Source: Labia minor (Eukaryota; Arthropoda; Insecta; Dermaptera; Spongiphoridae). Taken from it: a DNA stretch of 64,000 nucleotides. Location: contig OY720345.1 of the NCBI GenBank assembly GCA_963082975.1, positions 76,911,034 to 76,975,033 on the forward strand. The letters are read 5' to 3'. The position numbers and the translations under genes were made by a program. A model generated the notes under the pieces. The model made no database searches. It saw only the letters and a program-made list of their open reading frames with translations, and was not told where the DNA came from. Positions within the stretch are counted from its first letter, which is position 1. The number at the start of each line of letters is the position of its first letter. Positions 33,625 to 45,348 of this stretch are shown here, one piece after another.

Positions 33625-33860
33625 GGCGCCACAGGGTGAGAGGCTAGCGTCGCTGTCTCACATTCTCGTGGTCCCAGGAGTCAACCCAGCCTCCGGGTTC
33701 ACATTGGGAAGCTACTTGATAAAAAGTAGCGCCTCCGATCAAGAAAATCAAGGTAAAGGTTCATAGGACCCGATCTACTGATCATAGGATACCTCATTGA
33801 TATAACGGACTTGAAAGGCGTTGCCTTGCGTAGGACGTACAAAAGTCAGAGGTTTTTTTT
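33625..33860 (+). mobile_element. tRNA-derived SINE, B box deleted
   Basis: Head GGCGCCACAGGGTGAGAGGC and CTCACATTCTCGTGGTCCC, then a jump to CAACCCAGCCTCCGGG, so the B box and about 40 bp are missing. Body and T-run tail are intact (AAAAGTAGCGCCTCCGATC ... GGTTTTTTTT). It preserves body text lost from the copy at 20193. Confidence 0.8.
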
Positions 33861-34420
33861 AATATTATTATTAGCACTGTTTACGAATGAATTGCGACTC
33901 CATTTATTTATTCATCAATTTCAAACTTACACCTACGTATATCCTTTAATATATATAAATGCATTTAATTTTTTATTTTATTGTAATATATATTTGTATA
34001 AAGGTATATAATTATATTTTTTTTCTTTTATTTGTATATATTGTTATTTATGTTTATGATGAATGAATAAGTGAATGTAAATGAGTTTTACTTTATGAAG
34101 GGATTATGGAAACTGAGATCTTACATATTAAATATAAAAATATTAAAAAATTTTTTTTGTGTTTTTTCTTCTTCTATTTTTAGATGTATGGGTTTTTGAA
34201 AGAATTTTATTTAATTCTTCTTGTTACGTTGAATTATTGTTTGTCTTTGATTTTTTTTTTCTGTTGTTTTCTTTTTCTGTAAATCCTCTACCTCAAAAAG
34301 AGGGAGGATAGAGATATAGCTGGTTTTGTATATAATCTTTTAAATTAAATAAATAAATAAATAAATTAATAAGAAAAAATACTTTGTATATGCTTACAAA
34401 AGGAAAGCGTATATTGAGTC
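33861..34420. other. AT-rich DNA, no gene seen
   Basis: AT-rich, T-rich runs and a small (AAAT)n tract at about 34350-34370. Nothing recognised. Confidence 0.5.
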
Positions 34421-34668
34421 AGTTACCGCCTAAATTGGGTAAAGGTGTTCTATGATCAGTAGAACGGAACCTCTGAATCATTAACTTGATTTTCCTGATC
34501 GGAGGCACTACTTTTTATTTCAAGTAGCTTCCTTATTTTGATCCCAGAAATTGGTTGGACATTATTCCATAGACCTCAGCTAGAAAAATTCGTTTGCCAG
34601 GTACTTGAACCCGGGACCATAAGGATGAGAGTCAAACACGTTGGCCCCCAGACTGCGTGTCGTCCTGG
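34421..34668 (-). mobile_element. tRNA-derived SINE, diverged copy
   Basis: Minus strand: GGTCCCGGGTTCAAGTACCT (B box region), CTAGCTGAGGTCTATGGAAT, AAAAAGTAGTGCCTCCGATC and TGATCATAGAACACC. Many mismatches to the other copies and a decayed head make it an older insertion. Confidence 0.7.
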
Positions 34669-35504
34669 AAAATAGAAATCACAACAAATTATTAGTAATG
34701 TAATTCACACAAATCTTAAGTGTTATGTAAAGTGTGACATAAATATACTTAATAAGAATTAAATTTAAAAAAATTAAAAAATTATCTAATAATTTTTTTA
34801 TTAAAATTTTTCCTGTAGTCAAAAGAAATAATTTAAAAAAAATAAAAAATACTAATCATAATAATAATAATAATAATAATAATAAAGATTTTAATTTTAG
34901 AATAGTATTTGGTAAAATGATTATGGAATAAAGTATCGAATTTAAAATAAAATTTTAAAAGGCAGATTTTATATCCTACTGATGAATCTTTGAAATGTAT
35001 AAATGGAGGGGGAAAAGCGGTATCATCGACTGCCAGGAAGCAATTACATTTTTTTTTCTGAGTTACCAACCCGGTTTAAAGTGAATCAATGTGGCCCACA
35101 GTTATTATCATTGCAGAAAATATTTTTTCAATCATAATTGATCTCGTGGTCCAAAAGAACAGGATGTTTAGCATAATTTAAGAGAAATAGGAAAGAAAAC
35201 TATTATTTCTGAAATGTATTGAAACATAAGAAGTATAAAATACAAGTCGAAAGTAACCGATAATTTATTTTAATAGGTATTGTTGGTATGTATACTACTT
35301 ACTATTTATTAAGTGTATGTGATCCATTGATTAATAAACTTTTTAATATTCATTTTGAAGTCAAAGACAGGGGATTGAGAATTCACTTTTTTAAAATTAT
35401 TTCAAAAACTTAAAATTTTATAGCATATTATTATTGGTTGTTGTATTGTTTTGAAATCGGACTAACTGTGTAAACTTATACCTCCAGTATCTATCTACAT
35501 GAGT
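34669..35504. other. AT-rich DNA with (AAT)n
   Basis: AT-rich with an (AAT)n tract at about 34857-34884. The minus-strand frame at 34833-35069 is low complexity. No gene supported. Confidence 0.45.
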
Positions 35505-35938
35505 CCTGGCCAACCCGCGGCCCTCGGGCCGTATGCGGCCCACCGTGAAAAATTGTGCGGCCCGCCAGTTAATTTTATATTTCTTTTGTAACTTTCATTT
35601 CTTGTCTGTATATTCAAAGACAGAATATAATTGAAATAATTATAATTAATTCATATTTTTATTTAAAATATGCCCTACAATTTTGAAACTACATATTTGA
35701 TTCTATAAAAAGGAAGGAAAAAGTTAGAAATAATAGTAATTAATAGAGAATATATTTTTTTATTTTAAATTGTTTTTATTATTTTTATTTAATAAAAAGT
35801 AGCAGAAAAATAATAAATAATAAACATTAAACATTAAGCATCAAGAAAATATTAAAAGTGTTTTTTAATACATTGTAAAGTTTCCTTAAAATGCGACCCT
35901 TGTAGCAGAGGCCCATGGAGTCATTTGGGTTGGCCAGG
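35505..35938. mobile_element. hAT-like MITE, 434 bp
   Basis: Ends CCTGGCCAACCCGCGGCCC at the left and GGGTTGGCCAGG at the right form inverted repeats. GGGCCGTATGCGGCCC follows, a motif common in hAT MITEs of many animals. The interior is AT-rich with no transposase. A matching 8-bp target duplication was not found, so class assignment rests on the ends. Confidence 0.5.
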
Positions 35939-36294
35939 TTGGATCTTCATAATTAATATAAATGCAATTTTATAGATTGAGGATTAAAATAAATTAATGT
36001 GAGAAGATATAAATATATTAATTATTAATTAAGGAAAAATGCAACTGTTTATTTGAACAAAGACACCTTTCTTACATTGTAAATATTTTTTTAGTATATA
36101 TATATATATATATAAGAATAGATTTTATTTATTTAATCAATAAATGTTTGAAATTAGGTAAATCTGTTCTTTTAAGAGGCAAATTTAGATTAAATAATAT
36201 TAATATTCTTAAATCTAAAAAGTGAATTAAAATGATAATAAATAATAATAAATAATCAATTAAATAATATGAATTGTTTCATTTTTAATGTGTT

Positions 36295-36650
36295 ATGAAA
36301 CTGGGGGTAGATGTTAAAAGGCACGCAGATACACAGTTGGCTTCGCTTAACAAAGGGAAGCCAGTTTACAGCAAGTAAATTTACAATGTATTCTGAATAT
36401 GACAAAATGCTGACAATTGATCGAACTTTTATTTATTGACTGCATAAATTTTATCACTGTTAATATCTTATTGAAACGTTTCGTCCCTTAAAACTAGTAA
36501 ATTAGAAGAAATAAATTAAAGTCTTACCTTTAAACACAGAGTTTTTTCTCTACTTGAAACAACTCAAAACTAAAATGGGTAAGTAGAATATGAGTAATGT
36601 CTACTGAGAAATTAGGAAAGCCCATTTTATGAGCCTGCCGATTGATATCA
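36295..36650 (+). repeat. Family F repeat, copy 2
   Basis: Matches 2521-2910 with small indels: AAAGGCACGCAGATACACAG, CAAGTAAATTTACAATGTAT, GACAATTGATCGAACTTTTA, TCTACTGAGAAATTAGG. The open frame of copy 1 is broken here. No terminal repeats were located, so the element's limits are approximate. Confidence 0.5.
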
Positions 36651-37264
36651 ACCTTCCCCTAAGTTTCTAATAATTATAAAACTTAGTTTTTCATTAAGTG
36701 TTTAATAATTTTTAATTAATTTTCAATGTTTCATCCATGAACAAGGTTCATCATTGATATCAGCGTTTTTCAATCTTTTCACCATATACAGAACCCTTAT
36801 GACCTTTCTCTAAGTTAGAAGAAAGATTATTAATCAACTTTAAACACACAAAATTATTAAAACTTCAACGGTTTTTATCAATGTCTTTTAATTAAAAAAC
36901 ATATAATTGGAGTAATTTGGATACAATTTATAATTACCAACAAGTAATTTTTTTTAAAAAAAATTAAATAAATCATAGAATCTTAAACTATTTTAGTCAT
37001 CTAAGAATGGATAAATTACAAATGTAAGCCAGGTCGGTTTCTATCTTTTAAATAAGACTACAAATTAGTACGAAAGGACCTTTTGTGGGGAATAGTTTTT
37101 ATATACGATGAATAAAAAAAATTATTTTGGCAGAATAGTGGGTTAGATTTAGAACTTAAATTATGTAACATGGTTACAAATAATAATGCAATTTAAAATT
37201 CTTGATAATTTATTAACCTTTGTAGGAATGTTGATTTTGGTGATTGGGATTTTGGACTTTACTC
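36651..37264. other. AT-rich DNA with one hAT-like end
   Basis: At about 36759 CAGCGTTTTTCAATCTTTTC resembles the end of hAT MITEs (CAGNGNTTNTCAA), but no second end was found. The rest is AT-rich with no ORF. Confidence 0.35.
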
Positions 37265-37495
37265 TAAATTAATTGGTAATTGTTTAGCCTAACCGACGAA
37301 TGATGAATTTGGATAAAAGTTTACCAGTGGATTCCTTTTTACTTTCCCGCATACTTCGTATAATTACTTTCCCGCATACTTCGTATAAGGGAAGTATTGG
37401 AATCGTCAAAAATTTCGACTTCGAGATTTTGATAGATCTTGACGTTTTAGACCTCCCTGAGTCGGAAAATACCATTTTTCGAATTATGTCTGTGT

Positions 37496-37532
37496 GTATG
37501 TATGTATGTATGTATGTATGTATGTATGTATG

Positions 37533-37562
<30 letters not shown>
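37496..37562 (+). repeat. (GTAT)n microsatellite
   Basis: About 16 perfect GTAT units at the position where HINE-A has (GT)n and HINE-B has (GTCC)n. The microsatellite slot is a shared structural feature of these elements. Overlapping ORFs that read as Met-Tyr-Val-Cys repeats are artefacts of it. Confidence 0.95.
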
Positions 37563-37563
<1 letters not shown>

Positions 37564-37850
37564 TGTCTGTAAGCAAATTTACTCAAAAACTAATCAAGCT
37601 AGGACTTCGAAATTTGGTACACCGATATTATTCACAGTTTCAAATTTCGTCAAAATCGGTTAACCGGAAGTGGTACTTTACCTACCCTGGTTGCGTTTAC
37701 CTTTCAAGTAAAGTACCAGTTTGCTTCTAGATATTTGCTTCATATTTTGTATATAGATTTAAAAATATGAAAAAAATTGAGATACCAAATTTCATCATGA
37801 TCTGACTACCGGAAGTGACATTTTACCTATACAAGAAGCGTTTCTTTTTT

Positions 37851-38370
37851 ACCGACCGACGATAGTAAGGGAGGTATTGTTTTCACACCAAATTTCACCT
37901 GTGGATATTTTTAGGTACATGTCTCCACGAATCATGCATTTTCTTTACAGAAAAATGTATTTTTAGCATGATGTCTGTCCGTCCGTCCGCTGTGTGACCG
38001 TAGAGATGTGTACAGCTTGAACGGCTCAACGGATTTTGATGAAATTTGGTATATTTACTTAATGCATCAGTATGATGAATGGATCAACTTTTGGTGCAAA
38101 TCCGGAAACCGGAAGTGCTAGTATTGCCGATCGAAGAGAGGAAGTGAAGGGTTATTTTCATATCAAATTTCACATGAAGACATATCTCCACGTGTTAGGC
38201 ACTTTGAATTGGTTTTATCCTCGTGAAAAATCATCTTCATTAGTTTTTTCTTAATTTAAAATTATATGACGTCACCCAGCACTTCATGACGTCACAGCCT
38301 GCCCTTATATATTATAAATAAAATAAAATTAAAAATATTTATATTATATCCATATCTGTTTTTTTACATT
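37851..38370 (+). mobile_element. HINE-B (5' part) inside HINE-D
   Basis: 5' end ACCGACCGACGATAGTAAGG, microsatellite GTCCGTCCGTCC, core GGCTCAACGGATTTTGATG, GGAAACCGGAAGTGC and TGACGTCACCCAGCACTTCA. It lacks the 3' repeat and hairpin: the text changes to HINE-D (AGTTAACCGGAAGTAGC) near 38375. It is either a 3'-truncated insertion or the result of capture by HINE-D. Confidence 0.75.
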
Positions 38371-38954
38371 TAAAATATCAGTTAACCGGAAGTAGCACTT
38401 TATTACATTCTAGATATTCATTCACAACTCTTTATACCTATTTATATGCGGGAAAGTCTAGGGGAGGACACTCCCGCTTATTTGATTCAAAACAAACTTT
38501 CCTTAAGCAGTATGTGGCGGTTGCTTCTAGTTTACACGATAAAAATTATTAAAGTTTTCATATTATATTTAGCTACCATGTTTTATTATTTGACCAGTAG
38601 AGGGTTTCACTAATTTTTTGTTTTTATAAGTTCAGTTTGGATATAAGAAAATAAAAAAATTAATTAATTAAATAATTTTCCTATATACAAACCGAAAATT
38701 AGTGAATAAGTGAATAATTACTGAATTAGTCAATAAAACATTATTAAGTGGCTGCTCATTCATAATTAGTTTATCTCTCAAACTTTAATAATTTTTATCT
38801 CGTAAACTAGAAGCGACCGCCATATACTGCTTAAAGAAAGTTTGTTTTGAATCAAAAAAGGAATCCATTGGTAAAGTTTTATCCAAATCTATCATACATC
38901 GGTTAGACTAAACAATTACCAATTAATTTATAAATAAAATATAGCAATAAAAAA

Positions 38955-39542
38955 TAAGCTGGAGTGTCTCCACTCGACTATCTCGCAATTTGAATTGGAT
39001 TAAATAACATAATATATTATATTATAATTAAATTTAATTTATTATAGATTATAAATTAAAATTAATAAAAAATATTTATTAAACCAGCACATATGTTGAT
39101 GGCACCAAGTCACGTGTTGGCGGGTGAGATTTGCAGTGTTAAAAAATTAATTCTGGTACTTTCAGCGATTCAATAGAGCTGAAATTCTATATATACCGGT
39201 TTTATACAATTATTAATCATGTGAAAAATTATTCAACATATATCTTTATTTTTACGGTCACTTTAGAAGAAAAAAAATCAAAACGTTGTAGGTAATGCCC
39301 CTCTTCCGGTTGAGTTACATTTCTCAAATGTTGATAGAATACTATAAATTTTGAATAATGCCCATGTATCAAATTTCATGATTCTAGCTCAAACAGTTTT
39401 TACGTAATCTTGGTTACATACATACACACATACAGACATTTTTCTCAACTTTAGTGAAAATGATTCAGGAACCTTCAAAACGTATAAAAACATCAAAATC
39501 TCAACAACAAAATGATCGCAATACTATCTCTGGCGAGATAGT
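38955..39542 (-). mobile_element. HINE-A element (copy 7)
   Basis: Full minus-strand copy, left TAAGCTGGAGTGTCTCCAC then ACTATCTCGC, right CTGGCGAGATAGT. The microsatellite is short (TGTATGTGTG). It lies 24 bp beyond family E and about 200 bp upstream of the CpG island at 39.74 kb. Confidence 0.8.
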
Positions 39543-39729
39543 AAAAAACTAAATAAAATAAAATGAATTCATTCGTTACATTTGAGATGCTTTTCATTTT
39601 CTACTCTTAAAAATTTTTGATAATTTTTTTCTATTTTTTTTTTAATTACTAAAAAATATTTTTTAAAATTTTTTTCCCGAGATAAAATAAAATGATGATG
39701 TGAATGGGATTTTGTCTGAAAATTAATGG

Positions 39730-40104
39730 AGCGATGGCAGGTGTTAAAAGTGCGGTCGCCGTTGTCCGCCGACCGGGCATCGATTGCTTTGCCCGCTGAC
39801 ATCCTGTTGCCCCTTCCTGATTGCGTTGGCCCCGCCCCTCCCCCACTCTGCCTGCCCCTTGATCCGCTTGTTCGTAGCGGTGTGCGCCCGCTCGCCCATT
39901 GACGTGCGCTGCCTGCCCCTCTCCAGGAGCCGGCCAATGCCCGCCCTCCGCATCCCGCGCCCCGCCAACCCCGCAGCCGCCACACCATCGCCCTGCTGGC
40001 TCAGTCTTGGCCGCGCCGCCGAACGAATTAATCGATTTGCCCAACTTCAACATCCAGGCTTATCCACGGCGAACGACCGGCGACCCAGCACTCTCCAAAC
40101 ACCT
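39730..40104 (+). promoter_or_regulatory. CpG island and candidate first exon
   Basis: The other very GC-rich block of the window, with GCCCCGCCCCTCCCCCAC (GC box) at about 39829 and GCCGGCCAATGCCCGCC (CCAAT box) at about 39930. It ends in a strong donor, ACACCT|GTGAGT, at 40104. Overlapping long ORFs on both strands reflect composition. In the + frame LPNFNIQAYPRRTTGDPALS a TGA overlaps the donor. Spliced to 48742, every frame meets a stop, so it would be a 5' untranslated exon. A minus-strand gene is the alternative. Confidence 0.45.
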
Positions 40105-43100
40105 GTGAGTCAACCACAACCACCCATGAACCCCCCCAAAATAAAAACAATTTCATACAATTTAGGTTTTATTAACGACTTTTAAAAACAAAATCAATTT
40201 TCAAATTAATAGAAATTTTTTTCTTGTTAAAACAACACAAATCCAAAACTTAGGCTAATACTACTAGAATATAAAAATTTAAAAATAAAAACAAACCAAT
40301 AATCACATTTTTAATTTTTTTTTTATCAAATTTCTCTCGTTAAATATTTTCAAAATTTTTGTAAACATTAGCTTTACAAATTATAATAAGAATTTAATTC
40401 AATTTTTAGAAATTAAAAAAAAAAAATTAATAATTTCATTTATGAAAAAATATTTATTTCCATTTTCTATTATATTTAAAAAAAAAATGAAAATATATTT
40501 TTATTATAAATTTCTATATTTTAAAATTATTATCATACGCTTAAGCACATCTCAAATTAAACTTATAAAAAAATTGAAAAGTTTCTTAAAAAATTTTTTT
40601 TTCAAATTTCTCTCGTTAAATATTTACAAAATTTTTGTAAACATTAGCGTTTTAAATTATAATAAGAATTCAATTCAATTTTTAGAAATTAAAAAAAAAA
40701 ACAATTAAATTAAATTAAATTCGATTATTCTATGATAAATGATAAATAAATAGAAAAATATTTTTTTTTATTATTATATATGCATTTCTTTTGGTTATTT
40801 TATAAATTACTAAAGTCCTTGAGAAGTATAATTTATTTTATTTCAAAGTTTATTGTTTTTTTCAAATTACTAGATTAGAAAATTCAAATGTATTTTTTTT
40901 TTAAATTTCTAATTGATTAAGATTTGAGCAATCACCATTAAACATTAATATTCATGAATCTTAAATTTATTTAAATTCAGCCACACTCACATTTCATATG
41001 CTAAAAAAATAACAAATTCATACTTAAAATTCTAACATATTTTAAAGTGATATTATAATATATATTAAATAATAATATTATATCCAATTTAAACTAACAT
41101 TTTATAAAAAAATGAATCAATATATAAAATTACTAATAAGTAAATGAACTGATATCAGTAAAAATAATACAACCCCTTCATATGTTATTGAAATTATATA
41201 TAATTAATTGCATCTTAGCATCTATGAACTAAAAAATAAATTTCCAATGATTTTTAATAATTATTATTATTTTTATTATTTTTTTCTAATAAAAATAAAT
41301 CAAACAGAAAATTCAATTGTATTTTTTTTTCTAATTTTCTAATTGATTAAGTTTGAACAAAAACTATTAAAAATTAATAACACTTCTTTCTTAAATTTTC
41401 TTAAATTCATTCACACATTTCATTAATAACAATGAAAATACCATATTGATACTTAAAATACTAACATATTATAAAATAATATACCTAAATTCCATAAGAT
41501 TTATTATTAAGATGATTATAATTCTTTGTATTTATTTTTTTCTATATATATATATATATAGAAAAATTATAGATAACATTTTTATGATAATTCTTTCAAA
41601 AAATGGAATTAGTTAATTAGATTACCTTAATAGGAAATTAGTGGTTGGACATGAAAAAATATTTTGACAATATCTCTTTTTATTAAACGGAAATGTACAT
41701 TTTAATTAAAATGTAATCTCAGTAGTATTTTTTCTTAATATTAAATTATACCAATAATCAATTTAAAAAAATTAAAAATATATTATTTCTTTTTATTATA
41801 TTTTTTTCAATAGTTATCCTTGATGTTTAAAATATGATTTTACTAGAGAAATGATTCATAAGAGGTTTTCTGACAGAAACTTATTTTAATATATAATCAC
41901 TTCACTAGGTATATAATAATAATTTGATATATCATACTTAATAATATCTTAACTCCCCTTTTCACTGATAATTTTTTAAAAAGAAAAAAAAAATAATGTT
42001 TTAAAAATTATGTTTGATTTATTTTTATTAAAAAAATAATAAAAATAATAATAATTAATGAAAATCATAGGAAATTTATTTTTTAATTCATAGATATGTT
42101 AAAATGAAATTAATTATATATAATTTCATTTACATATGAAGGGGTTATATTATTTTTATTGATATCATAGTGATTCATTTTTTTTAAGAAATGTTAGTTT
42201 AAATTGGTGTGATTGGATTTAATATTATTATTTAATATATATTATATACATATATAGGTATATAAAAATATATATATAAATGGGAAGCGATTTTTTATTG
42301 AATAAATAAGTTTATTGAAGAAAAAAATAAATACAAGGAATTATAATCATCTTAATAATAAATCTTATGGAATTTAGGTATATTCCTTTATAATATGTTA
42401 GTATTTTAAGTATCAATCTGGTATTTTCATTGTTATTCATGAAATGTGTGAATGGATTTAAGAAAATTTAAGAAACAAGAATATTAATTTTTAATAGTGG
42501 TTGTTCAAACTTAATCAATTATAAAATTAGAAAAAAAAAAATAAGATGATTATAATTACTTGTATTTATTTTTTTCTTCAATAAACTTAGCTTTTTAGAT
42601 TATATATATATATACCTACATAAATGAAAGTAAAAATTTATTAGAATAGCTAATATTGAAAATAATTTATGATGTCTATCGCTGTAAAAAAACTTTATTT
42701 AAGTTTTTAATCTACTAAAAGTATTATAGTTTGGTGTTTTGAACAAGCATCCAAAATTGCATGTTTCTGATATTTTTATTTTTTTTATTTTTTAATTAAT
42801 TAATTGAAATAATTCTCTGATTTTTTTTAAAATTTTATAGTTATGTATTATATCTCTTATTAATTTATAGGTAAATCTCTCTCATATGTTTTATTTTCAA
42901 TTTATCTTCTTTATTATTATATTGACATTTTGATCAATGATAATCATTTCATTTATATATCAATCAATTATACTCTTCTCTTATGATATATCAATTAATC
43001 TAAATTTTATATTATAGTGAATTATCATTGCATTAATATCAATAAACTTAAAAATTAAAATTAAAATTACTTATATTATTATATTTCTAAATATTTTTAT

Positions 43101-43125
43101 TAATTTATTTATATATTTATTTATT
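40105..43125. repeat. AT-rich inverted- and direct-repeat cluster
   Basis: Direct repeats of about 95 bp at 40331-40428 and 40610-40705 (TTTCTCTCGTTAAATATTT). A unit at 40917-41215 recurs inverted at 42090-42535. A further copy of half of that unit, 41320-41545, is nearly the complement of 42308-42535 (AAATTCCATAAGATTTATTA). A 50-bp piece at 42300-42352 is inverted again at 42541-42592. No TIR, transposase or ORF; the source is unknown. Confidence 0.6.
42619..42778 (+). repeat. Family G repeat, copy 1
   Basis: About 160 bp (AATGAAAGTAAAAATTTATT ... GTTTTGAACAAGCATCCAAA, TTGCATGTTTCTGATATTTT) nearly identical to 55438-55600, same orientation, 12.8 kb apart. It ends the inverted-repeat cluster. 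No features explain it. Confidence 0.65.
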
Positions 43126-43720
43126 ACTCTCTCGTAAGAGATAGTATTGCGATCACGAAAATTTTCGATGTTGAGATTTTGATGTTTTTATACGTTTTGA
43201 AGGTTCCTGAATCATTTTCACTAAAGTTGAGAAAAATGTCTCTCTGTGTGTGTGTGTATGTAACCAAGATTACGCAAAAACGGTTTGAGCTAGAATCATG
43301 AAATTTGATAGATGGGCATTATTCAAAATTTATAGTATTTTATCAACTTTTGAGAAATGTAGCTCAAGCGGAAGAGGGTCATTACCTACAACGTTTTGAT
43401 TTTTTTTCTTCTAAAGTGGCCGTAAAAATAAAGATATATGTTTGATAATTTTTAACATGATTAATAATTGTATAAAACTGCTATTTATAGAATTTCAGCT
43501 TGATTGATTCGCTGAAATTACCAGAATTAATTTTTAAACATTGCAAATCTCACGCGCCAACACGTGACGTGGTGCAATCAACAAAAAGTCAAAAATTAAT
43601 AAATATTTATTAATTTTAATTTATAATTTATAATTAATTAAATTTAATTATAATATAATATATTATGTTATTTAATCCAATTCAAATTGCGAGATAGTCG
43701 AGTGGAGACACTCCAGCTAA
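43126..43720 (+). mobile_element. HINE-A element (copy 8)
   Basis: 5' ACTCTCTCGTAAGAGATAGT (palindrome kept by paired changes), (GT)n, the core, 3' GCGAGATAGTCGAGTGGAGA and CACTCCAGCTAA before a T-run. The end here is CTAA. Well preserved. Confidence 0.8.
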
Positions 43721-44727
43721 TTTTTTTATTTATTTTTATAACATTTGTTGTTGTTTTTTTTATTTTTATTATTTGTAAATTAATTAATTTTAATTTTAGG
43801 CAATCATGGAAATTTTAATTATATAAAATATTCTTTAGATAGTCTGCTTAAACCAAACAAAAGGGATTCTCTAATTGGTTGGTGTATTTATTAAAACCGT
43901 TGGAGTTAATTGATTTTCTTTAGCTGGCATATGTTTTTCTTTCAACACGAATATTTCATGAAGAGAAATTGGTAGAGAAATTATAGGTTTATAGTCATTG
44001 GAAAACTTCATTTATTTTTGACAAAATTTTATTTTGCCGTTCAACCTACACCCCCCCACCCCCACCCCCTTTCACCTCCCTTCAACCCAAAACTTATTTT
44101 TATTGGTGTATAAATAATTCACTTTTGGTCATTTTCAATTAAATTGATATATAAAATTTTTAAATTCTTGGAAATAATTTTTCAATATCATTTCAATTAA
44201 CTTGATTAATTTTATTATCTCTTATATATTTATTTACTATAAATTATTTAAATATATCGTATTTAAGTATATAAAAAAAAATCAAAAAAATCAAAACAAT
44301 AATTATATCTTTAAAAGTCTATGAAATTATTAAAATTGAGCATAATATAAAATAAATCGTTTTTATTTATTATCAGAACACATTTACTTTAATTATTTTT
44401 TTAAAATTTAAAAAATAAATTAATTTATATTTATAATTATATGTTGATAATAAGGTAAGCTTAATAATAATAATAATAAAAAAATTAAGACCAGTTAAAA
44501 CAAAAATTAATCTTTTTATGATATTTTAGTTTTTTAATTAAATTATAATCATAATTAAGCCACTTAAACAATCTCAGACAATAAAACAATAAAAAATAAA
44601 GTAAAAAATTTTAACATTGCTAATTATACAGTAATATATAATATTAATATATATATAAAATATTATTTAAAATATTTGATCAATCAAAATTAATTATTAT
44701 TTTTATTGGAATTCAGTTCAATTTTTT
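43721..44727. other. AT-rich DNA with a C-rich run
   Basis: A C/A-rich tract at about 44048-44070 (CACCCCCCCACCCCCACCCC) and an (AAT)n tract at about 44465. The rest is low-complexity AT. No gene or element seen. Confidence 0.45.
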
Positions 44728-44859
44728 CTATCTCGCCAGAGATAGTATTGCGATCACGAAAATTTTCGATGTTGAGATTTTGATGTTTTTATACGTTTTG
44801 AAGGTTCCTGACTCATTTTCACTAAGGTTGAGAAAAATGTCTGTGTGTGTGTGTGTATG

Positions 44860-44891
<32 letters not shown>

Positions 44892-45348
44892 GACAAGATT
44901 ACGCAAAAACGGTTTGAGCTAGAATGATGCAATTTGGTACATGAGTATTATTCAAAATTCATAGTTTTCTATCAACTTTTGAGAAATGTAGCTCAACCGG
45001 AAGAGGGTCATTACCTACAACGTTTTGATTTTTTTTCCTCTAAAGTGACCGTAAAAATAAAGATATATATTTGATAATTCTTCACATGATTAATAATTGT
45101 ATAAAACTGCTATATATAGAATTTCAGCTTGATTGAATCGCTGAAAGTACCAGAATTAATTTTTTAACACTGCAAATCTCACGCGCCAACACGTGCCATG
45201 GTGCCATCAATAAAAAACCAAACATGCGCTGGTTTAATATTTATTATTTATAATTTATAATTAATTAAATTTAATTTAAATATAATATATTATGTTATTT
45301 AATCAAATTCAAATTTGCGAGATAGTTAAATGGAGACACTCCAGCTTA
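44728..45348 (+). mobile_element. HINE-A element (copy 9)
   Basis: CTATCTCGCCAGAGATAGTA start, long (GT)n at about 44840-44885, complete core, and 3' GCGAGATAGTTAAATGGAGA then CACTCCAGCTTA. The hairpin stem is weakened (TAAATG for TCGAGTG). Otherwise close to consensus and likely recent. Confidence 0.8.

Larger units (their letters stand above)
37341..38480 (+). mobile_element. HINE-D element inserted in family E
   Basis: The 5' sub-terminal repeat ACTTTCCCGCATA is present twice in tandem (37341 and about 37366) and pairs with TATGCGGGAAAGT at the 3' end. Hairpin GGGAG-GACA-CTCCC and tip GCTTA come next, against TTT. It holds the (GTAT)n microsatellite and the core GAAATTTGGTACACCG and AACCGGAAGTGGTAC. 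The exact borders follow from comparison with uninterrupted family E copies. Confidence 0.85.
37265..38930. mobile_element. Family E long-TIR element (copy 1) carrying nested elements
   Basis: Inverted ends of about 150 bp start TAAATTAATTGGTAATTG and include GATTTGGATAAAA-type text, TACCARTGGATTCC, GCAGTATRTGGCGG and CTTCTAGTTTAC. The element is interrupted at 37341-38480 by HINE-D. Without it the length is about 526 bp, matching copy 2 (57583-58110). It is non-coding and probably a foldback/MITE-type DNA transposon; the superfamily is unknown. Confidence 0.8.

Noticed and set aside
37284-37730. ORFs of 78-100 codons on both strands
   Set aside because: They are the (GTAT)n microsatellite read as Tyr/Val/Cys/Met or His/Thr/Ile repeats, extended into HINE-D sequence.
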